In this document: piece by piece, positions 8,497 through 17,580 of the stretch | Position numbering within the stretch: the first letter of the stretch is position 1 | Layout: each line of letters starts with the position of its first letter | NCBI GenBank assembly: GCA_029057985.1 | Contig: JAIDYR010000024.1 | Span: 1-43,926, forward strand | Length of the DNA stretch: 43,926 bases | Direction: 5' to 3' | Source of the DNA: Muribaculaceae bacterium | GTDB taxonomy: Bacteria > Bacteroidota > Bacteroidia > Bacteroidales > Muribaculaceae | Translations under genes and position numbers: made by a program | The notes under the pieces: generated by a model | Told to the model about the DNA's origin: nothing | Database searches by the model: none | The model's input: the letters and a program-made list of their open reading frames with translations, nothing else

Positions 8497-8646
8497 TTTG
8501 GATTATATGTTTTTGGTTTAGATTATTAATTTTTCATGGCGAGGGAAACCTTGATTTTTTTCGCTTCCCGATTGATTTTTCACTTTCAATTCCCAAAGAT
8601 AGTAATTTTTTCGTCAGTATCGTGCGTTTCATTGATTTTTTTTCAT

Positions 8647-8654
8647 TAATTTTG
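8647..8654 (+). promoter_or_regulatory. Possible -7 box for the OmpH-like gene
   Basis: TAATTTTG followed by C matches the Bacteroidota -7 consensus, but no good TTTG is found 19-21 bases upstream. A start near 8661 would leave a leader of about 120 bases before the ATG at 8784. Confidence 0.4.
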
Positions 8655-8783
8655 CGCTCGGATAGCCGGATTGAGTGTTTTACATTCCCTTTCCCGCTTT
8701 CCGGAAGCGCTTTCCGACCATTTTGACGCCGGCGAGGTTTCCAGATCTTTCACCTTAACTATATCAACCTCTTTAACCATATT

Positions 8784-9392
8784 ATGAAGAAAAATCTTCT
8801 TGCAATTCTCTCTCTTTCGCTAATGCTGATAATTGGCTTTTCATGTTCCAACGACAAGAAGGATGCCAAGGCTCCGGCTAAGAAAGCCCCGACTGCGGAA
8901 AAAAGTCTTCTTCCCGCAGAGACTCTCCCCAATTACCGATACGTCGATATTGACACCGTCCTGACTAAATATAATCTGGCGCTTGACTACAATGATGAGA
9001 TGATGCGCCTGCAATCCAATATGGAATCGGAAGCAAAACGCCATGAATCAAGCATCAAGTCGTTTGCCAACACGATGCAGAATAAGTATCAGAACGGTCA
9101 GTATACCAGCCAATCATCTTACGAAGCTGACCAGAAAAAGATGCAGCAGATGCAGACCAACGCGGCCAACGCCATGGATAAACTTCAGCGTTCGGCTCAG
9201 GATGCCGCTCTTAACGGTGACAAGGTTGTACAGGACTCCATCAAGAATTTCATTCGCGTGTACAATGAAGCCCATCATTATGAGGCTATATTCCTTAAGA
9301 ATGCCACCCTCTACATCGATCCCGCTCTTGATATCACGGATGAAGTCGTAGAAGGTCTTAACGCCAGATATAATAAGAAGGAGAAAAAATAA
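8784..9392 (+). CDS. OmpH/Skp-family lipoprotein
   Basis: 202 residues. A lipoprotein signal ends at IIGFSC (Cys about residue 21), followed by a Lys/Ala/Pro-rich linker. The segment YRYVDIDTVLTKYNLALDYNDEMMRLQSNM (in part) and the following 80 residues of Gln/Lys/Glu-rich helix look like the periplasmic chaperone Skp/OmpH: a short strand entering a long coiled-coil arm. Skp-type proteins hold unfolded outer-membrane proteins. This one would be lipid-anchored, which differs from soluble Skp. The tail ends in KKEKK. The gene is monocistronic as far as can be seen. Family membership is fairly secure; the exact role is inferred. Confidence 0.82.
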   Translation: MKKNLLAILSLSLMLIIGFSCSNDKKDAKAPAKKAPTAEKSLLPAETLPNYRYVDIDTVLTKYNLALDYNDEMMRLQSNMESEAKRHESSIKSFANTMQNKYQNGQYTSQSSYEADQKKMQQMQTNAANAMDKLQRSAQDAALNGDKVVQDSIKNFIRVYNEAHHYEAIFLKNATLYIDPALDITDEVVEGLNARYNKKEKK

Positions 9393-9582
9393 ACTCCTTT
9401 CTCCCCGCCGCACTAACCGGATTTTTCTCCCGACTACCCTTCAATTGCAGTCTCTTGCCAAGCCTTCAAAAGCTTTCCGGAGGCTGCAATTAATATATTA
9501 GCGACTTTCAGACGTTATATACAGAAACACGAAGCTAAAATTTAAGCTTCGACATCTTCACTTTAGAAATTTCTTTTGAAAA

Positions 9583-10821
9583 ATGCTTGACGACAATATA
9601 ATCCAAAAAGAAGCCAACGAGCGCACGGTCCTCGTCGGATTGATTACGCGCGACCAGAATGAAGCCAAAGTCAATGAATACCTTGATGAACTTGACTTCC
9701 TGGCGCATACAGCAGGCGCAGAACCCGTAGCCCGCTTCATTCAGAAACTCGACTATCCCAATCCCCGCACTTATGTAGGCACCGGGAAGCTTCTGGAAAT
9801 CGCGAATTTCGTCGAGAAAGAAGACATAGGCCTCGTCATCTTCGATGATGATCTCTCTCCCAAGCAAGTGGCCAATATCGAAAAGGAACTCAAAGTGAAG
9901 ATTCTTGACCGGACTTCGCTCATACTCGATATATTCGCTAAGCGCGCGCAGACAGCTACAGCCCGCACTCAGGTCGAACTTGCCCAATATCAGTACCTCC
10001 TTCCGAGATTGACGCGAATGTGGACCCACCTCGAACGTCAGCGTGGCGGCATCGGCATGCGCGGTCCGGGTGAAACACAGATTGAAACCGACCGACGCAT
10101 TATCCTTGATAAAATATCCCGACTAAAGACAGAATTACGCGATATCGACCGCCAGAAGAATATCCAGCGTAAAAACCGAGGCAAATTGACGAGAGTAGCT
10201 CTCGTAGGATACACCAACGTTGGCAAATCCACAATAATGAACCTGCTCAGCAAGAGCGACGTTTTCGCAGAAAACAAACTTTTTGCCACTCTCGATACCA
10301 CCGTCAGAAAGGTGACCATCGAGAATCTCCCATTCCTGCTGACGGATACTGTCGGCTTCATCCGAAAACTCCCGACCCACCTCGTTGACTCTTTCAAATC
10401 CACTCTGGATGAAGTCAGGGAAGCGGATCTGCTCTTGCACGTGGTCGACGTGTCGCATCCTAATTTCGAGGAGCAGATAGATGTAGTCGAGAAGACTCTC
10501 AATGAAGTCTGCGGAGCAGGAGAAAAACCCCGTATACTCGTCTTTAATAAAATCGACGCTTTCAAGTACACTCCCAAGGACCCGGATGATCTCACTCCTG
10601 CAACGCGGGAAAACATCTCTCTTGAGGAATTCAAAAAGACCTGGATGGCCAAGATGAACAATAACTGCGTCTTCATCTCAGCCAAAGATAAAATCAACAT
10701 CCAGGAACTCAAGGATATGCTCTACGAAAAAGCAAAGGAAATCCATACCAAGAGATTCCCTTACAATGACTTCCTCTACCAGACCTACGACAACCTCGAC
10801 AATCCTCAACCTGAAGAATAA
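9583..10821 (+). CDS. hflX: GTPase HflX
   Basis: 412 residues, a normal length. HflX is a ribosome-associated GTPase that splits stalled or stressed ribosomes. The N-terminal domain (about 1-180) includes YVGTGKLLEIANFVE and the Gly-rich loop RQRGGIGMRGPGETQIE. The G domain follows with P-loop VGYTNVGKST (about 207-216), G3 DTVGF, G4 NKID and a G5-like ISAKDK near the end. The start MLDDNIIQKEANERTVLVG fits relatives. The DUF4954 gene follows after 20 bases and is probably co-transcribed. Between the previous gene and this one (9393-9582) I see only an imperfect inverted repeat around 9442-9491, which may end the upstream transcript. Confidence 0.96.
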   Translation: MLDDNIIQKEANERTVLVGLITRDQNEAKVNEYLDELDFLAHTAGAEPVARFIQKLDYPNPRTYVGTGKLLEIANFVEKEDIGLVIFDDDLSPKQVANIEKELKVKILDRTSLILDIFAKRAQTATARTQVELAQYQYLLPRLTRMWTHLERQRGGIGMRGPGETQIETDRRIILDKISRLKTELRDIDRQKNIQRKNRGKLTRVALVGYTNVGKSTIMNLLSKSDVFAENKLFATLDTTVRKVTIENLPFLLTDTVGFIRKLPTHLVDSFKSTLDEVREADLLLHVVDVSHPNFEEQIDVVEKTLNEVCGAGEKPRILVFNKIDAFKYTPKDPDDLTPATRENISLEEFKKTWMAKMNNNCVFISAKDKINIQELKDMLYEKAKEIHTKRFPYNDFLYQTYDNLDNPQPEE

Positions 10822-10841
10822 ACCACAGAGAGAATCCTTCC

Positions 10842-12653
10842 ATGAATTTAGTTGATTCACATAAATATCCGTCATTATCCGCAACTCAAATCTCCAAACT
10901 GGAGAATCAGGGATGCTCGGCCAATGATTGGAATCTTATACATATCCATCCCGACACTGACATTTCACTTATCAGGAATGTAGAATTTGAAGGGGAGGTC
11001 AGCATTGGCCTTCTGTCACACGACAGATACCCCAACTCTGCGTTACGCAACTCATTGATTGCCAATTCATCAATCGGCGATGGAGCAAGAATCCGTTATG
11101 TCGTTGGAGGCGTTCACAACGCCCAAGTGGGAGATGAAGTGACGATAGAAAACTGCGACCGGATAGAATTCACTCCCGGCTCAGCATGCGGCGTAGGCAC
11201 GCGAGTAGCCGTTCTGGACGAAACCGGTTCGCGAGAAGTGATCATCTATCCAGGTCTATCTGCTCAGGTCGCAATGCTGATGGCTCGCGCAAAGCGCTCG
11301 GCGGCAGAAGAGATTTATCATGCCATCGACAGGCTTATCGACAATGGTGACATCGCTTGTCCTCATTCAATAGGCGATCGCTCCAAATTGCTCAATTGCG
11401 GACCGATCAGGGATGTATCCATCGGACATGACATTACGATAGAATCTGTAAGAACTCTCAGTAACGGTGCGGTGATCAACAACGCCCCGAATGGGAAAGG
11501 ATTTACATCCGTGGGCCCCGGAGTGGATGCCGACGGGTTTATTATCGAAGACGGAGTTGCAAATTCAGGAGCATTGCTCAGAAATGTATATGTTGGTCAG
11601 GGAGCTATTCTTGAAAAAGGGTTCACAGCCCACGACTCGCTATTTTTTGCCAACTGCTCGATGGAAAATGGCGAGGCCTGCGCCGTGTTTGCCGGCCCTT
11701 ACAGTGTCTCGATGCATAAGGGAACCCTTCTGATTGGTTGCCAGACTTCTTTCCTGAATGCGGGAAGCTCCACGAATCAGAGCAACCACATGTACAAACT
11801 CGGACCGATCCATTGGGGTGTGCTTGAGCGTGGAGTGAAGACTTCATCAGGCTCTTACCTGATGCTCGGAGCCAATATCGGGGCTTTCTCGCTGCTTATG
11901 GGACAACACAAAACCCATCCGGATTCGCGCGAATTTCCGTTCTCATATCTGTTTGGGGACTCCCGCGGAGCGACAGTAGTTGTCCCGGGAGTGATGCTCC
12001 GCAGCTGCGGTCTTTTGCGCGACGAACAGAAATGGCCTAAGCGCGATCGCCGTAAAGGGATTAAAGATCTGCCAATGCTTGACAAAGTAGTGTGCGACGT
12101 ATTGAACCCGGCTACAGTCGACGCAATGATAAATGCTCTCGGCATCATACGCCCGATGCTCAACCGCCAGGCCGACGATGATCTATACCATCGCTACAAA
12201 GGGATGAAACTATCGCGCGCCTCACTTGACAGAGCGATGAAACTATATTATCTCGGAATAATGAAATATCTCTCCATCTTCCTTCCTTCAGATTCTGACA
12301 ATGCAGAGAATCACATTTCCTCCCTCTTCTCCCCTCTGCCGGAGAACAGAGATGAGCATCCCGAAGGTTATTATGAGTGGGTGGATGTAGCCGGATTGCC
12401 GACCCCGCGACCGATGCTCGACGAGATACTAAAACTTGTTGAGCCCAAAGAAATAGACAAGGCCTTCCGGAAGGTGGCAGATGACTACGATGCATTGCAA
12501 CGAGAATGGATTGACCGTCGATTCCCGCGCAATCTCCGCCTCGATGCCGAGCACATCCGCCGAGGCGCTGAGGAATTCGATCGCCTTGTGGAACTCGACC
12601 GCGAAACATACCGCGCCTCCCTAAGCGACGAAATGGCAATGCTCCGGCTCTGA
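10842..12653 (+). CDS. DUF4954 left-handed beta-helix protein
   Basis: 603 residues. The middle (about 40-390) is built of hexapeptide-like turns with small and branched residues at regular spacing (ISLIRNVEFEGEVSIG, SIGDGARIRYVVGG, VSIGHDITIESV, GAVINNAPNGKG and so on). This is typical of the left-handed beta-helix of acyltransferases and nucleotidyltransferases. The length and order match the Bacteroidota DUF4954 family, whose reaction I do not know. The C-terminal third is helical and charged. It follows hflX by 20 bases, probably as its operon partner. No signal peptide is seen, so it is cytoplasmic. 12654-12800 after it holds no gene. Confidence 0.85.
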   Translation: MNLVDSHKYPSLSATQISKLENQGCSANDWNLIHIHPDTDISLIRNVEFEGEVSIGLLSHDRYPNSALRNSLIANSSIGDGARIRYVVGGVHNAQVGDEVTIENCDRIEFTPGSACGVGTRVAVLDETGSREVIIYPGLSAQVAMLMARAKRSAAEEIYHAIDRLIDNGDIACPHSIGDRSKLLNCGPIRDVSIGHDITIESVRTLSNGAVINNAPNGKGFTSVGPGVDADGFIIEDGVANSGALLRNVYVGQGAILEKGFTAHDSLFFANCSMENGEACAVFAGPYSVSMHKGTLLIGCQTSFLNAGSSTNQSNHMYKLGPIHWGVLERGVKTSSGSYLMLGANIGAFSLLMGQHKTHPDSREFPFSYLFGDSRGATVVVPGVMLRSCGLLRDEQKWPKRDRRKGIKDLPMLDKVVCDVLNPATVDAMINALGIIRPMLNRQADDDLYHRYKGMKLSRASLDRAMKLYYLGIMKYLSIFLPSDSDNAENHISSLFSPLPENRDEHPEGYYEWVDVAGLPTPRPMLDEILKLVEPKEIDKAFRKVADDYDALQREWIDRRFPRNLRLDAEHIRRGAEEFDRLVELDRETYRASLSDEMAMLRL

Positions 12654-12801
12654 GCCCCCAATTGACAGGTATTACCAGACGAGGTCCAACCTGAATTATC
12701 TTGTAAAGACACCTCCATTTATCCGGATTGCGGTGTATATTCCGGCTCAGCGGGGACTAAAAGGGATTCCCAATCTTACTTCATTATTCAATGATTAATA
12801 T

Positions 12802-12809
12802 TAATTTTG
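12802..12809 (+). promoter_or_regulatory. -7 box before the secreted protein at 12837
   Basis: TAATTTTG within TTAATTTTGTGG fits the -7 consensus; the -33 region is weak. The same 12-base string occurs upstream of the kinase gene on the other strand. It also argues that the true start of the next gene is the ATG at 12837 and not the in-frame TTG at 12807 that overlaps this box. Confidence 0.45.
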
Positions 12810-12836
12810 TGGCGCAAACATCAATTAATCACAATT

Positions 12837-13304
12837 ATGAAGTTAAGTAAATTATTATCTATTATCGCGTTGCTCATATATCCGGGGGGCTTGGCTATTG
12901 CCCAAAATTCTCAATCACTCCCGGCTCTCAAAGGGGAATATTTCATAAGTTGCAACGCGAAGTCAAATGAGGCCGTGAAAGATTGGTCCGGATGTGGGAT
13001 TGACAACGTTGACTATGGGTTACTTGAGAATCTCGGTTTTGAAGCCGATGAAGGAGAGTATGAAATGACACGTGAAGATGTGGACATCGCAACCAACACT
13101 GAGTGGGAATGCGTTACGGTAATATTCAATTTCAAATCAGATGCCGCCGCTGATGCATTCATGAAGACTTTCGACGAGCTATGGGGAAACACTGATGGAC
13201 TAAAGCTGCCGAACCGCAAGAGTGCGGGCTTAAGAAAAAATGACCTGTGCGTGGACCGATCTGAGAATATGGTGTGGCTCGGCTACCTTTACATGTTTGA
13301 ATAA
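12837..13304 (+). CDS. Small secreted protein, function unknown
   Basis: 155 residues from the ATG at 12837. A signal peptide (MKLSKLLSIIALLIYPGGLAIAQ) is clear, with likely cleavage after AIAQ or just before it. The mature protein is acidic and contains four Cys (in ISCNAK, SGCGID, WECVTV and DLCVDR), enough for two disulfides. The middle has an alternating strand/helix character (WECVTVIFNFKSDAAADAFMKTF). I recognise no family. It is followed after 47 bases by another secreted protein, and both sit in a patch with lower GC than the surroundings. Confidence 0.75.
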   Translation: MKLSKLLSIIALLIYPGGLAIAQNSQSLPALKGEYFISCNAKSNEAVKDWSGCGIDNVDYGLLENLGFEADEGEYEMTREDVDIATNTEWECVTVIFNFKSDAAADAFMKTFDELWGNTDGLKLPNRKSAGLRKNDLCVDRSENMVWLGYLYMFE

Positions 13305-13351
13305 TCGGATCCATTTTTTAGTCGTTTAACTCATTTCAACAAAGTCTTCAC

Positions 13352-15295
13352 ATGAAAAAATTAACCTGGCTAATTCTGTTATTTTCATTATTTTACGGAT
13401 TAACCTCCGAAGCTAAGAATTACACGAGAAAAGCAGTGCGCCCCGCAGCCTCGGATAATACCTGGTCGGATTATGATTATAACTTCAATCTTGACGATAA
13501 CGGAAATCTTACCGGCACCAACACCTTTACAAAAGTTTATAACAGCGCACCCACAAAAGGGATAAACTCCAGTTGGAGAAAAATGTATACAGGATATGAG
13601 ACCCTTGTCATATCCGTACTTCCGGGAAATCGGAATTATAAATACACAATGATCAACAATGTCACTGAATGGGAATGGGACTCTCATCTTTTAAAGTGGG
13701 TGAAAAGCAGAGTCATGCCAACCAACGGCACAAGATCCTTCACTATAAAGAACGGGAAACTGAATGGCCCGTTCGAAATTCCTGTTGTGGCATCTTATTT
13801 CGGCATAAATTTCATTTGTGGCAATGCTTCTGATGGAATTATACCCGACGGAAGCACTTTCCGCTGGAAAGATTACGATTATACGAAGTCGGCACCCAGG
13901 TATCCGATGGAAATTAAAAGCGATGGCGACTCTACCCTGATCAATGTAGTGACGTACCTGGAAGATGTGATGCATCGAAATCTTGACGGACCTTCAGGTT
14001 TGGGGAAATTCGGAGAAAGCGAGTCAGGATATTATATCGTTCTGGATTTCCCTTTTATACGCAATCTTGGTGGTGATATACCGCTTCTAACTCATGTGGA
14101 GTCTTTATCAGGAATTGGCCTGTACAAACTTGAAAGATATACCCATATCCCATTGCCTGATGTTTATTGCAATAGTTATATAAATCCATACGATCCTGTC
14201 ACAAAGACACTCCCCAACGGACATACACTCATATCTACACGTCAGCGTGACGGGTCAATCCATACAAAAGAGATATGGGAAGAGAATGGGTATTCATATT
14301 ATCAGAAATATGACGGGGCTTACCATCCTGCAATCGGAAACAGACAGGTTGGTGACACTCTGTTCCTTCACTACAAGAATCTAAACGGCAAAAACAGTTC
14401 GGATGAAGAACAAGGTTATATCCTCAATAAAAAATACTATTTGAAAACGCTTAAGGACAACGGCCGAAATTATACAGTCGACTACTCACATGCCCAATCC
14501 GATGGTTATATCGTGATTGCCGACGGATACACACAACGTTATGCATACTGCGACAATAAAGAGAATCGGCCCGCATTGACCACATATAAACTAAACTCTA
14601 ATGCAGATAAAACAGAATATGCCGTTTTTAAAGAAATTGATAGCAATGGAGTAATCAGATTGCCGGCATCCCTGACTGAAGAGATGCAAGGCGAGGCTCT
14701 TGCATTCATCAACTTTATCAATCACCCTTATATCAAACGCCTTTATCCCACTAAATTCTCATTGAAAGAGATTTCAATGAATTCTTCCGGAATTGTAACA
14801 GGATGGGAAGGAGATTGGGGAAAGCGAACAATACCCTATAATGAAAAGAAACAGTTTCTTGATTATTATCGCAAGATGCTTGGACTGACGCGCAGTCCTG
14901 ACAATCCATTGAAAAAATTGCAATCCTCGATCGGTATGGAACTTGATATTCCGGATTATGATTATAGAGTTACTAAGAAGATTGACAATAAGATTGTGGG
15001 GAAACGCACTGCCAAACTCCTCAACGAGTTGCCAAAATATCTGAATAAAAAACTTGGCACCGGAAAGGACACATGGCCCAATGGTATAAAGAAGTCATTC
15101 TTAAAAGGGAAAACAACAGACGACATAAAAGATGCAAGAATCAGCAGAATTGTAAAAAATGGCAACGAGATAGATGTATATGTCACTTCTACATTATTAC
15201 TTTCCGATACTGAAAACGAAACGGTATTGAAATTGAAAGATAATCTTCCCATAGATGAATACATCGATGTATGGAGAATATTGGTAACTAAATAA
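13352..15295 (+). CDS. Large secreted protein, function unknown
   Basis: 647 residues. The N-terminal signal peptide is MKKLTWLILLFSLFYGLTSEA. The rest is rich in Tyr, Asn, Asp and Trp, as in periplasmic or surface beta proteins. It has several short recurring shapes such as W-x-D-Y-D-Y (about 37-42 and again near 175), but no convincing domain. The last 120 residues are more charged and include a beta-like end (IDVYVTSTLLLSDTENETVLKLKDNL in part). There is no T9SS sorting domain. It lies between the 155-residue secreted protein and the regulator-like gene at 15317, with 21 bases to the latter, so the three may form an operon. I cannot name a function. Confidence 0.72.
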   Translation: MKKLTWLILLFSLFYGLTSEAKNYTRKAVRPAASDNTWSDYDYNFNLDDNGNLTGTNTFTKVYNSAPTKGINSSWRKMYTGYETLVISVLPGNRNYKYTMINNVTEWEWDSHLLKWVKSRVMPTNGTRSFTIKNGKLNGPFEIPVVASYFGINFICGNASDGIIPDGSTFRWKDYDYTKSAPRYPMEIKSDGDSTLINVVTYLEDVMHRNLDGPSGLGKFGESESGYYIVLDFPFIRNLGGDIPLLTHVESLSGIGLYKLERYTHIPLPDVYCNSYINPYDPVTKTLPNGHTLISTRQRDGSIHTKEIWEENGYSYYQKYDGAYHPAIGNRQVGDTLFLHYKNLNGKNSSDEEQGYILNKKYYLKTLKDNGRNYTVDYSHAQSDGYIVIADGYTQRYAYCDNKENRPALTTYKLNSNADKTEYAVFKEIDSNGVIRLPASLTEEMQGEALAFINFINHPYIKRLYPTKFSLKEISMNSSGIVTGWEGDWGKRTIPYNEKKQFLDYYRKMLGLTRSPDNPLKKLQSSIGMELDIPDYDYRVTKKIDNKIVGKRTAKLLNELPKYLNKKLGTGKDTWPNGIKKSFLKGKTTDDIKDARISRIVKNGNEIDVYVTSTLLLSDTENETVLKLKDNLPIDEYIDVWRILVTK

Positions 15296-15316
15296 AGTGA
15301 CTGAGACCCTGTTTTA

Positions 15317-15910
15317 ATGGAAAGGGAATTTGCTGATAATGAAATGTTAGATCGGCTGAGGAAAGAAATTGAAAGATTTCTTTCCCATTCTTTCGTATCT
15401 CCATCTGACTTTGTAGTTCTTTCCGACACACTGAGCAAAAGAGGTCTGGGATATGTGAGTCCGACGACACTTAAACGTGTATGGGGCTACATCAATGACA
15501 AAGGGAATTTTTATACTCCGAGCCCTTTCACAATCAGAGTGCTCTGCAATCTGATTGGATTTAAGGATATCCACGATTTTTGCAATAATTCAGAGTCAAT
15601 AGACTCGATGGAATATACCGGGCAAAGCATCGAATCATATTCCCTTCCTTCTGATGTGGAAGTCACTCTATTATGGAATCCCAACCGGCTATGCCGACTC
15701 AGGCATATCGCGGGCGCACGATTTGAAGTTACGGTCAACGAACATTCCCGCCTGCGCGTAGGCGATATAGTGGAATGCCGTAATTTCACACAATTCGCTC
15801 CGGTCTATATGAGAATCTATCGCGACAATCAAGCCCCTTTCACCTATGTTGCAGGATCCGCAAATGGAGTTGTATTCAATTTGCGCGGAACAAACCGCAC
15901 TGAGCAATAG
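15317..15910 (+). CDS. Small regulator-like protein with HTH-type N-terminus
   Basis: 197 residues. The N-terminal 90 residues have the pattern LSDTLSKRGLGYVSPTTLKR-VWGY ... TIRVLCNLIGFKDIHDFCN. This recurs in Bacteroidota proteins of unknown function and reads like a helix-turn-helix with a variable partner (LSxxL, STLKRxWGY, TLxxLxxxIGYxxWxxFC). The C-terminal 90 residues look like a small beta domain (VEVTLLWNPNRLCRLRHIAG, RLRVGDIVECRNF). It follows the secreted protein by 21 bases and converges on the kinase gene with a 15-base gap. A role in sensing or control together with the kinase is a guess from position only. Confidence 0.7.
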   Translation: MEREFADNEMLDRLRKEIERFLSHSFVSPSDFVVLSDTLSKRGLGYVSPTTLKRVWGYINDKGNFYTPSPFTIRVLCNLIGFKDIHDFCNNSESIDSMEYTGQSIESYSLPSDVEVTLLWNPNRLCRLRHIAGARFEVTVNEHSRLRVGDIVECRNFTQFAPVYMRIYRDNQAPFTYVAGSANGVVFNLRGTNRTEQ

Positions 15911-15925
15911 GCAAAGAGCCCATTG

Positions 15926-17290
15926 TTACCTGTATCCATCAATTTTTTGAACCTGCCGTTTGTAATGATTCCAGAATCTGCGCACATATCCAGACACTAC
16001 AATCGAATCAACTCCTGCTTTCTTCAGGTCAACGGTAAGATTTTTCGATATTTTCAGTGCTTCATCATAACGCTTTCCCCTGAGAACATCCCTATTAATA
16101 CATACATCCTCCCCGTCACTTTGCATATCTCGGGGCACCGGACCTATCTCGGTAACAACAGCATTGAACTCATCCATATAGTAATTCTCTATCTCTTCCG
16201 GAGAACCTTTTGCTTTCTTTTCCGGTGATACCGGATGGCTCTTTTCCTGCAATTTCACATTATCTGCTATTGAATCTTTACGATTGGCCGAAATTAAATC
16301 CGTCGCCTCGATTACCTCGGGAGAAGCCGGATCTGATATAGCATTTGCTGAAGGAGTTTCACCATTTATATGGGCGGAGTCGGATACAGGATAAGGGATG
16401 TCCAGAACTCCTGCATCATGTCCATCTTCAGTTTTTCGTAAAAACAGAATTGCTACAGCAATGAACAGGAGGAACACCGACAAAGATAAAATCCCGGGCA
16501 ACATGTGATGGAGAGGGGAAAATTCTCGTTCCAATCTCCTTGCCACCTCCTTCATGGGAGGCCTTTGAATTGGGTCGGGGATCTTGCAGGCCTTGCGCAG
16601 TGACCGGTACTTCCGTTCGGGCAGCAATTCATCAAGTATGACTCCGAAAGAATAGACATCACAGGCGGCATTCCCTTTTGACGCATCCTGCATCTCCGGC
16701 GCGCCATATTGCTTTGTAGAGCGGGCCAACTTGAAAATCACATGGCTCGCGGAATCACCATTTCCAAAATCAATAATCTTGACGCGACCACCTTTTCGAG
16801 TAATCAATATATTGTCGGGCTTGAGATCCCGATGGACTATTCCGGCTTCATGAATTGAGGCAACTGCATCAGCTATCTCATAGGCTATGCGACGACGCTC
16901 GGTTAAACTCGGGAATGCGTGATTGCGTGTATTTTTATTTTCCCTTATGTCGGGTTGCAGATATCTGCCTAAAGTGACCCCGTCGATGTATTCCATTTCC
17001 AGAACCGGGCCAAACTGCGGATACTCCGTGAACCCATAAACTTTTACTACTCCGGGATGGTCTACCGACAAGCCGAGAAGGTATTCCTTGCGCAGGCGTG
17101 CCTTTTCGTCAGGATGATGACGCAAGGCATCAGGCAACCCTTTCAGCACGACACGCCTCCCATCTTTGATTCCTACCCAAAGCATCTTCCGCTCATGACT
17201 GCATAATAATTCGAAACTTTGGTCTTGCAAAGTTTCTCCGTCGTCTATTATGAAAGAGTTTGGCGTCTCCGAATTATTATAGCTTAACAT
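15926..17290 (-). CDS. Membrane-anchored Hanks-type Ser/Thr protein kinase
   Basis: 454 residues. The kinase domain covers about 25-255 and looks active: VVLK with Lys50, Glu69 in RKEYL, the catalytic loop HRDLKPDN (153-160), DFG at 174-176 and APE at 197-199. The glycine-rich loop is weak. A single membrane helix lies at about 264-285. About 165 residues follow on the far side of the membrane, starting with a Pro/Ser/Asp-rich linker and ending in a basic segment (VVSGYVRRFWNHYKRQ). This is the layout of PknB-like receptor kinases, but without PASTA repeats. The ATG at 17290 is the only good start. No phosphatase partner is near. Confidence 0.9.
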   Translation of the reverse strand: MLSYNNSETPNSFIIDDGETLQDQSFELLCSHERKMLWVGIKDGRRVVLKGLPDALRHHPDEKARLRKEYLLGLSVDHPGVVKVYGFTEYPQFGPVLEMEYIDGVTLGRYLQPDIRENKNTRNHAFPSLTERRRIAYEIADAVASIHEAGIVHRDLKPDNILITRKGGRVKIIDFGNGDSASHVIFKLARSTKQYGAPEMQDASKGNAACDVYSFGVILDELLPERKYRSLRKACKIPDPIQRPPMKEVARRLEREFSPLHHMLPGILSLSVFLLFIAVAILFLRKTEDGHDAGVLDIPYPVSDSAHINGETPSANAISDPASPEVIEATDLISANRKDSIADNVKLQEKSHPVSPEKKAKGSPEEIENYYMDEFNAVVTEIGPVPRDMQSDGEDVCINRDVLRGKRYDEALKISKNLTVDLKKAGVDSIVVSGYVRRFWNHYKRQVQKIDGYR

Positions 17291-17424
17291 GGCAGGTAAG
17301 TTGCGGACAATTTCTCATTTAGGAATATCCATCCACAAAATTAATGAATTTTTTCAATTATTGATGACAATCCATCGGCCTGAAAGGATAATTATCAGAA
17401 TCATTGTCAAAAATCAGATGATAT

Positions 17425-17457
17425 ATTGCGTGTTATAAAAATTTTTATTAACTTTGC
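17425..17457 (+). promoter_or_regulatory. rpsA promoter
   Basis: ATTG (17425-17428), 20 bases, then TAACTTTGC (17449-17457). Transcription would start near 17463, giving a leader of about 115 bases. Confidence 0.65.
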
Positions 17458-17483
17458 ACCGCTCTTTTTGGCAAACCACATGC

Positions 17484-17522
17484 CTGTCAAGCCGAAATAA
17501 GACATATATTATTGGCTGACAG
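17484..17522 (+). promoter_or_regulatory. Hairpin in the rpsA leader
   Basis: CTGTC-A-AGCC pairs with GGCT-GACAG across a 20-base loop. S1 controls its own synthesis through leader RNA structure in E. coli, and a similar role here is possible but unproven. Confidence 0.35.
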
Positions 17523-17580
17523 AGCATGAAGGTGCGATTTAAAGAGGCGATTTATTAACTTTATTAACCAATTATCTTTA

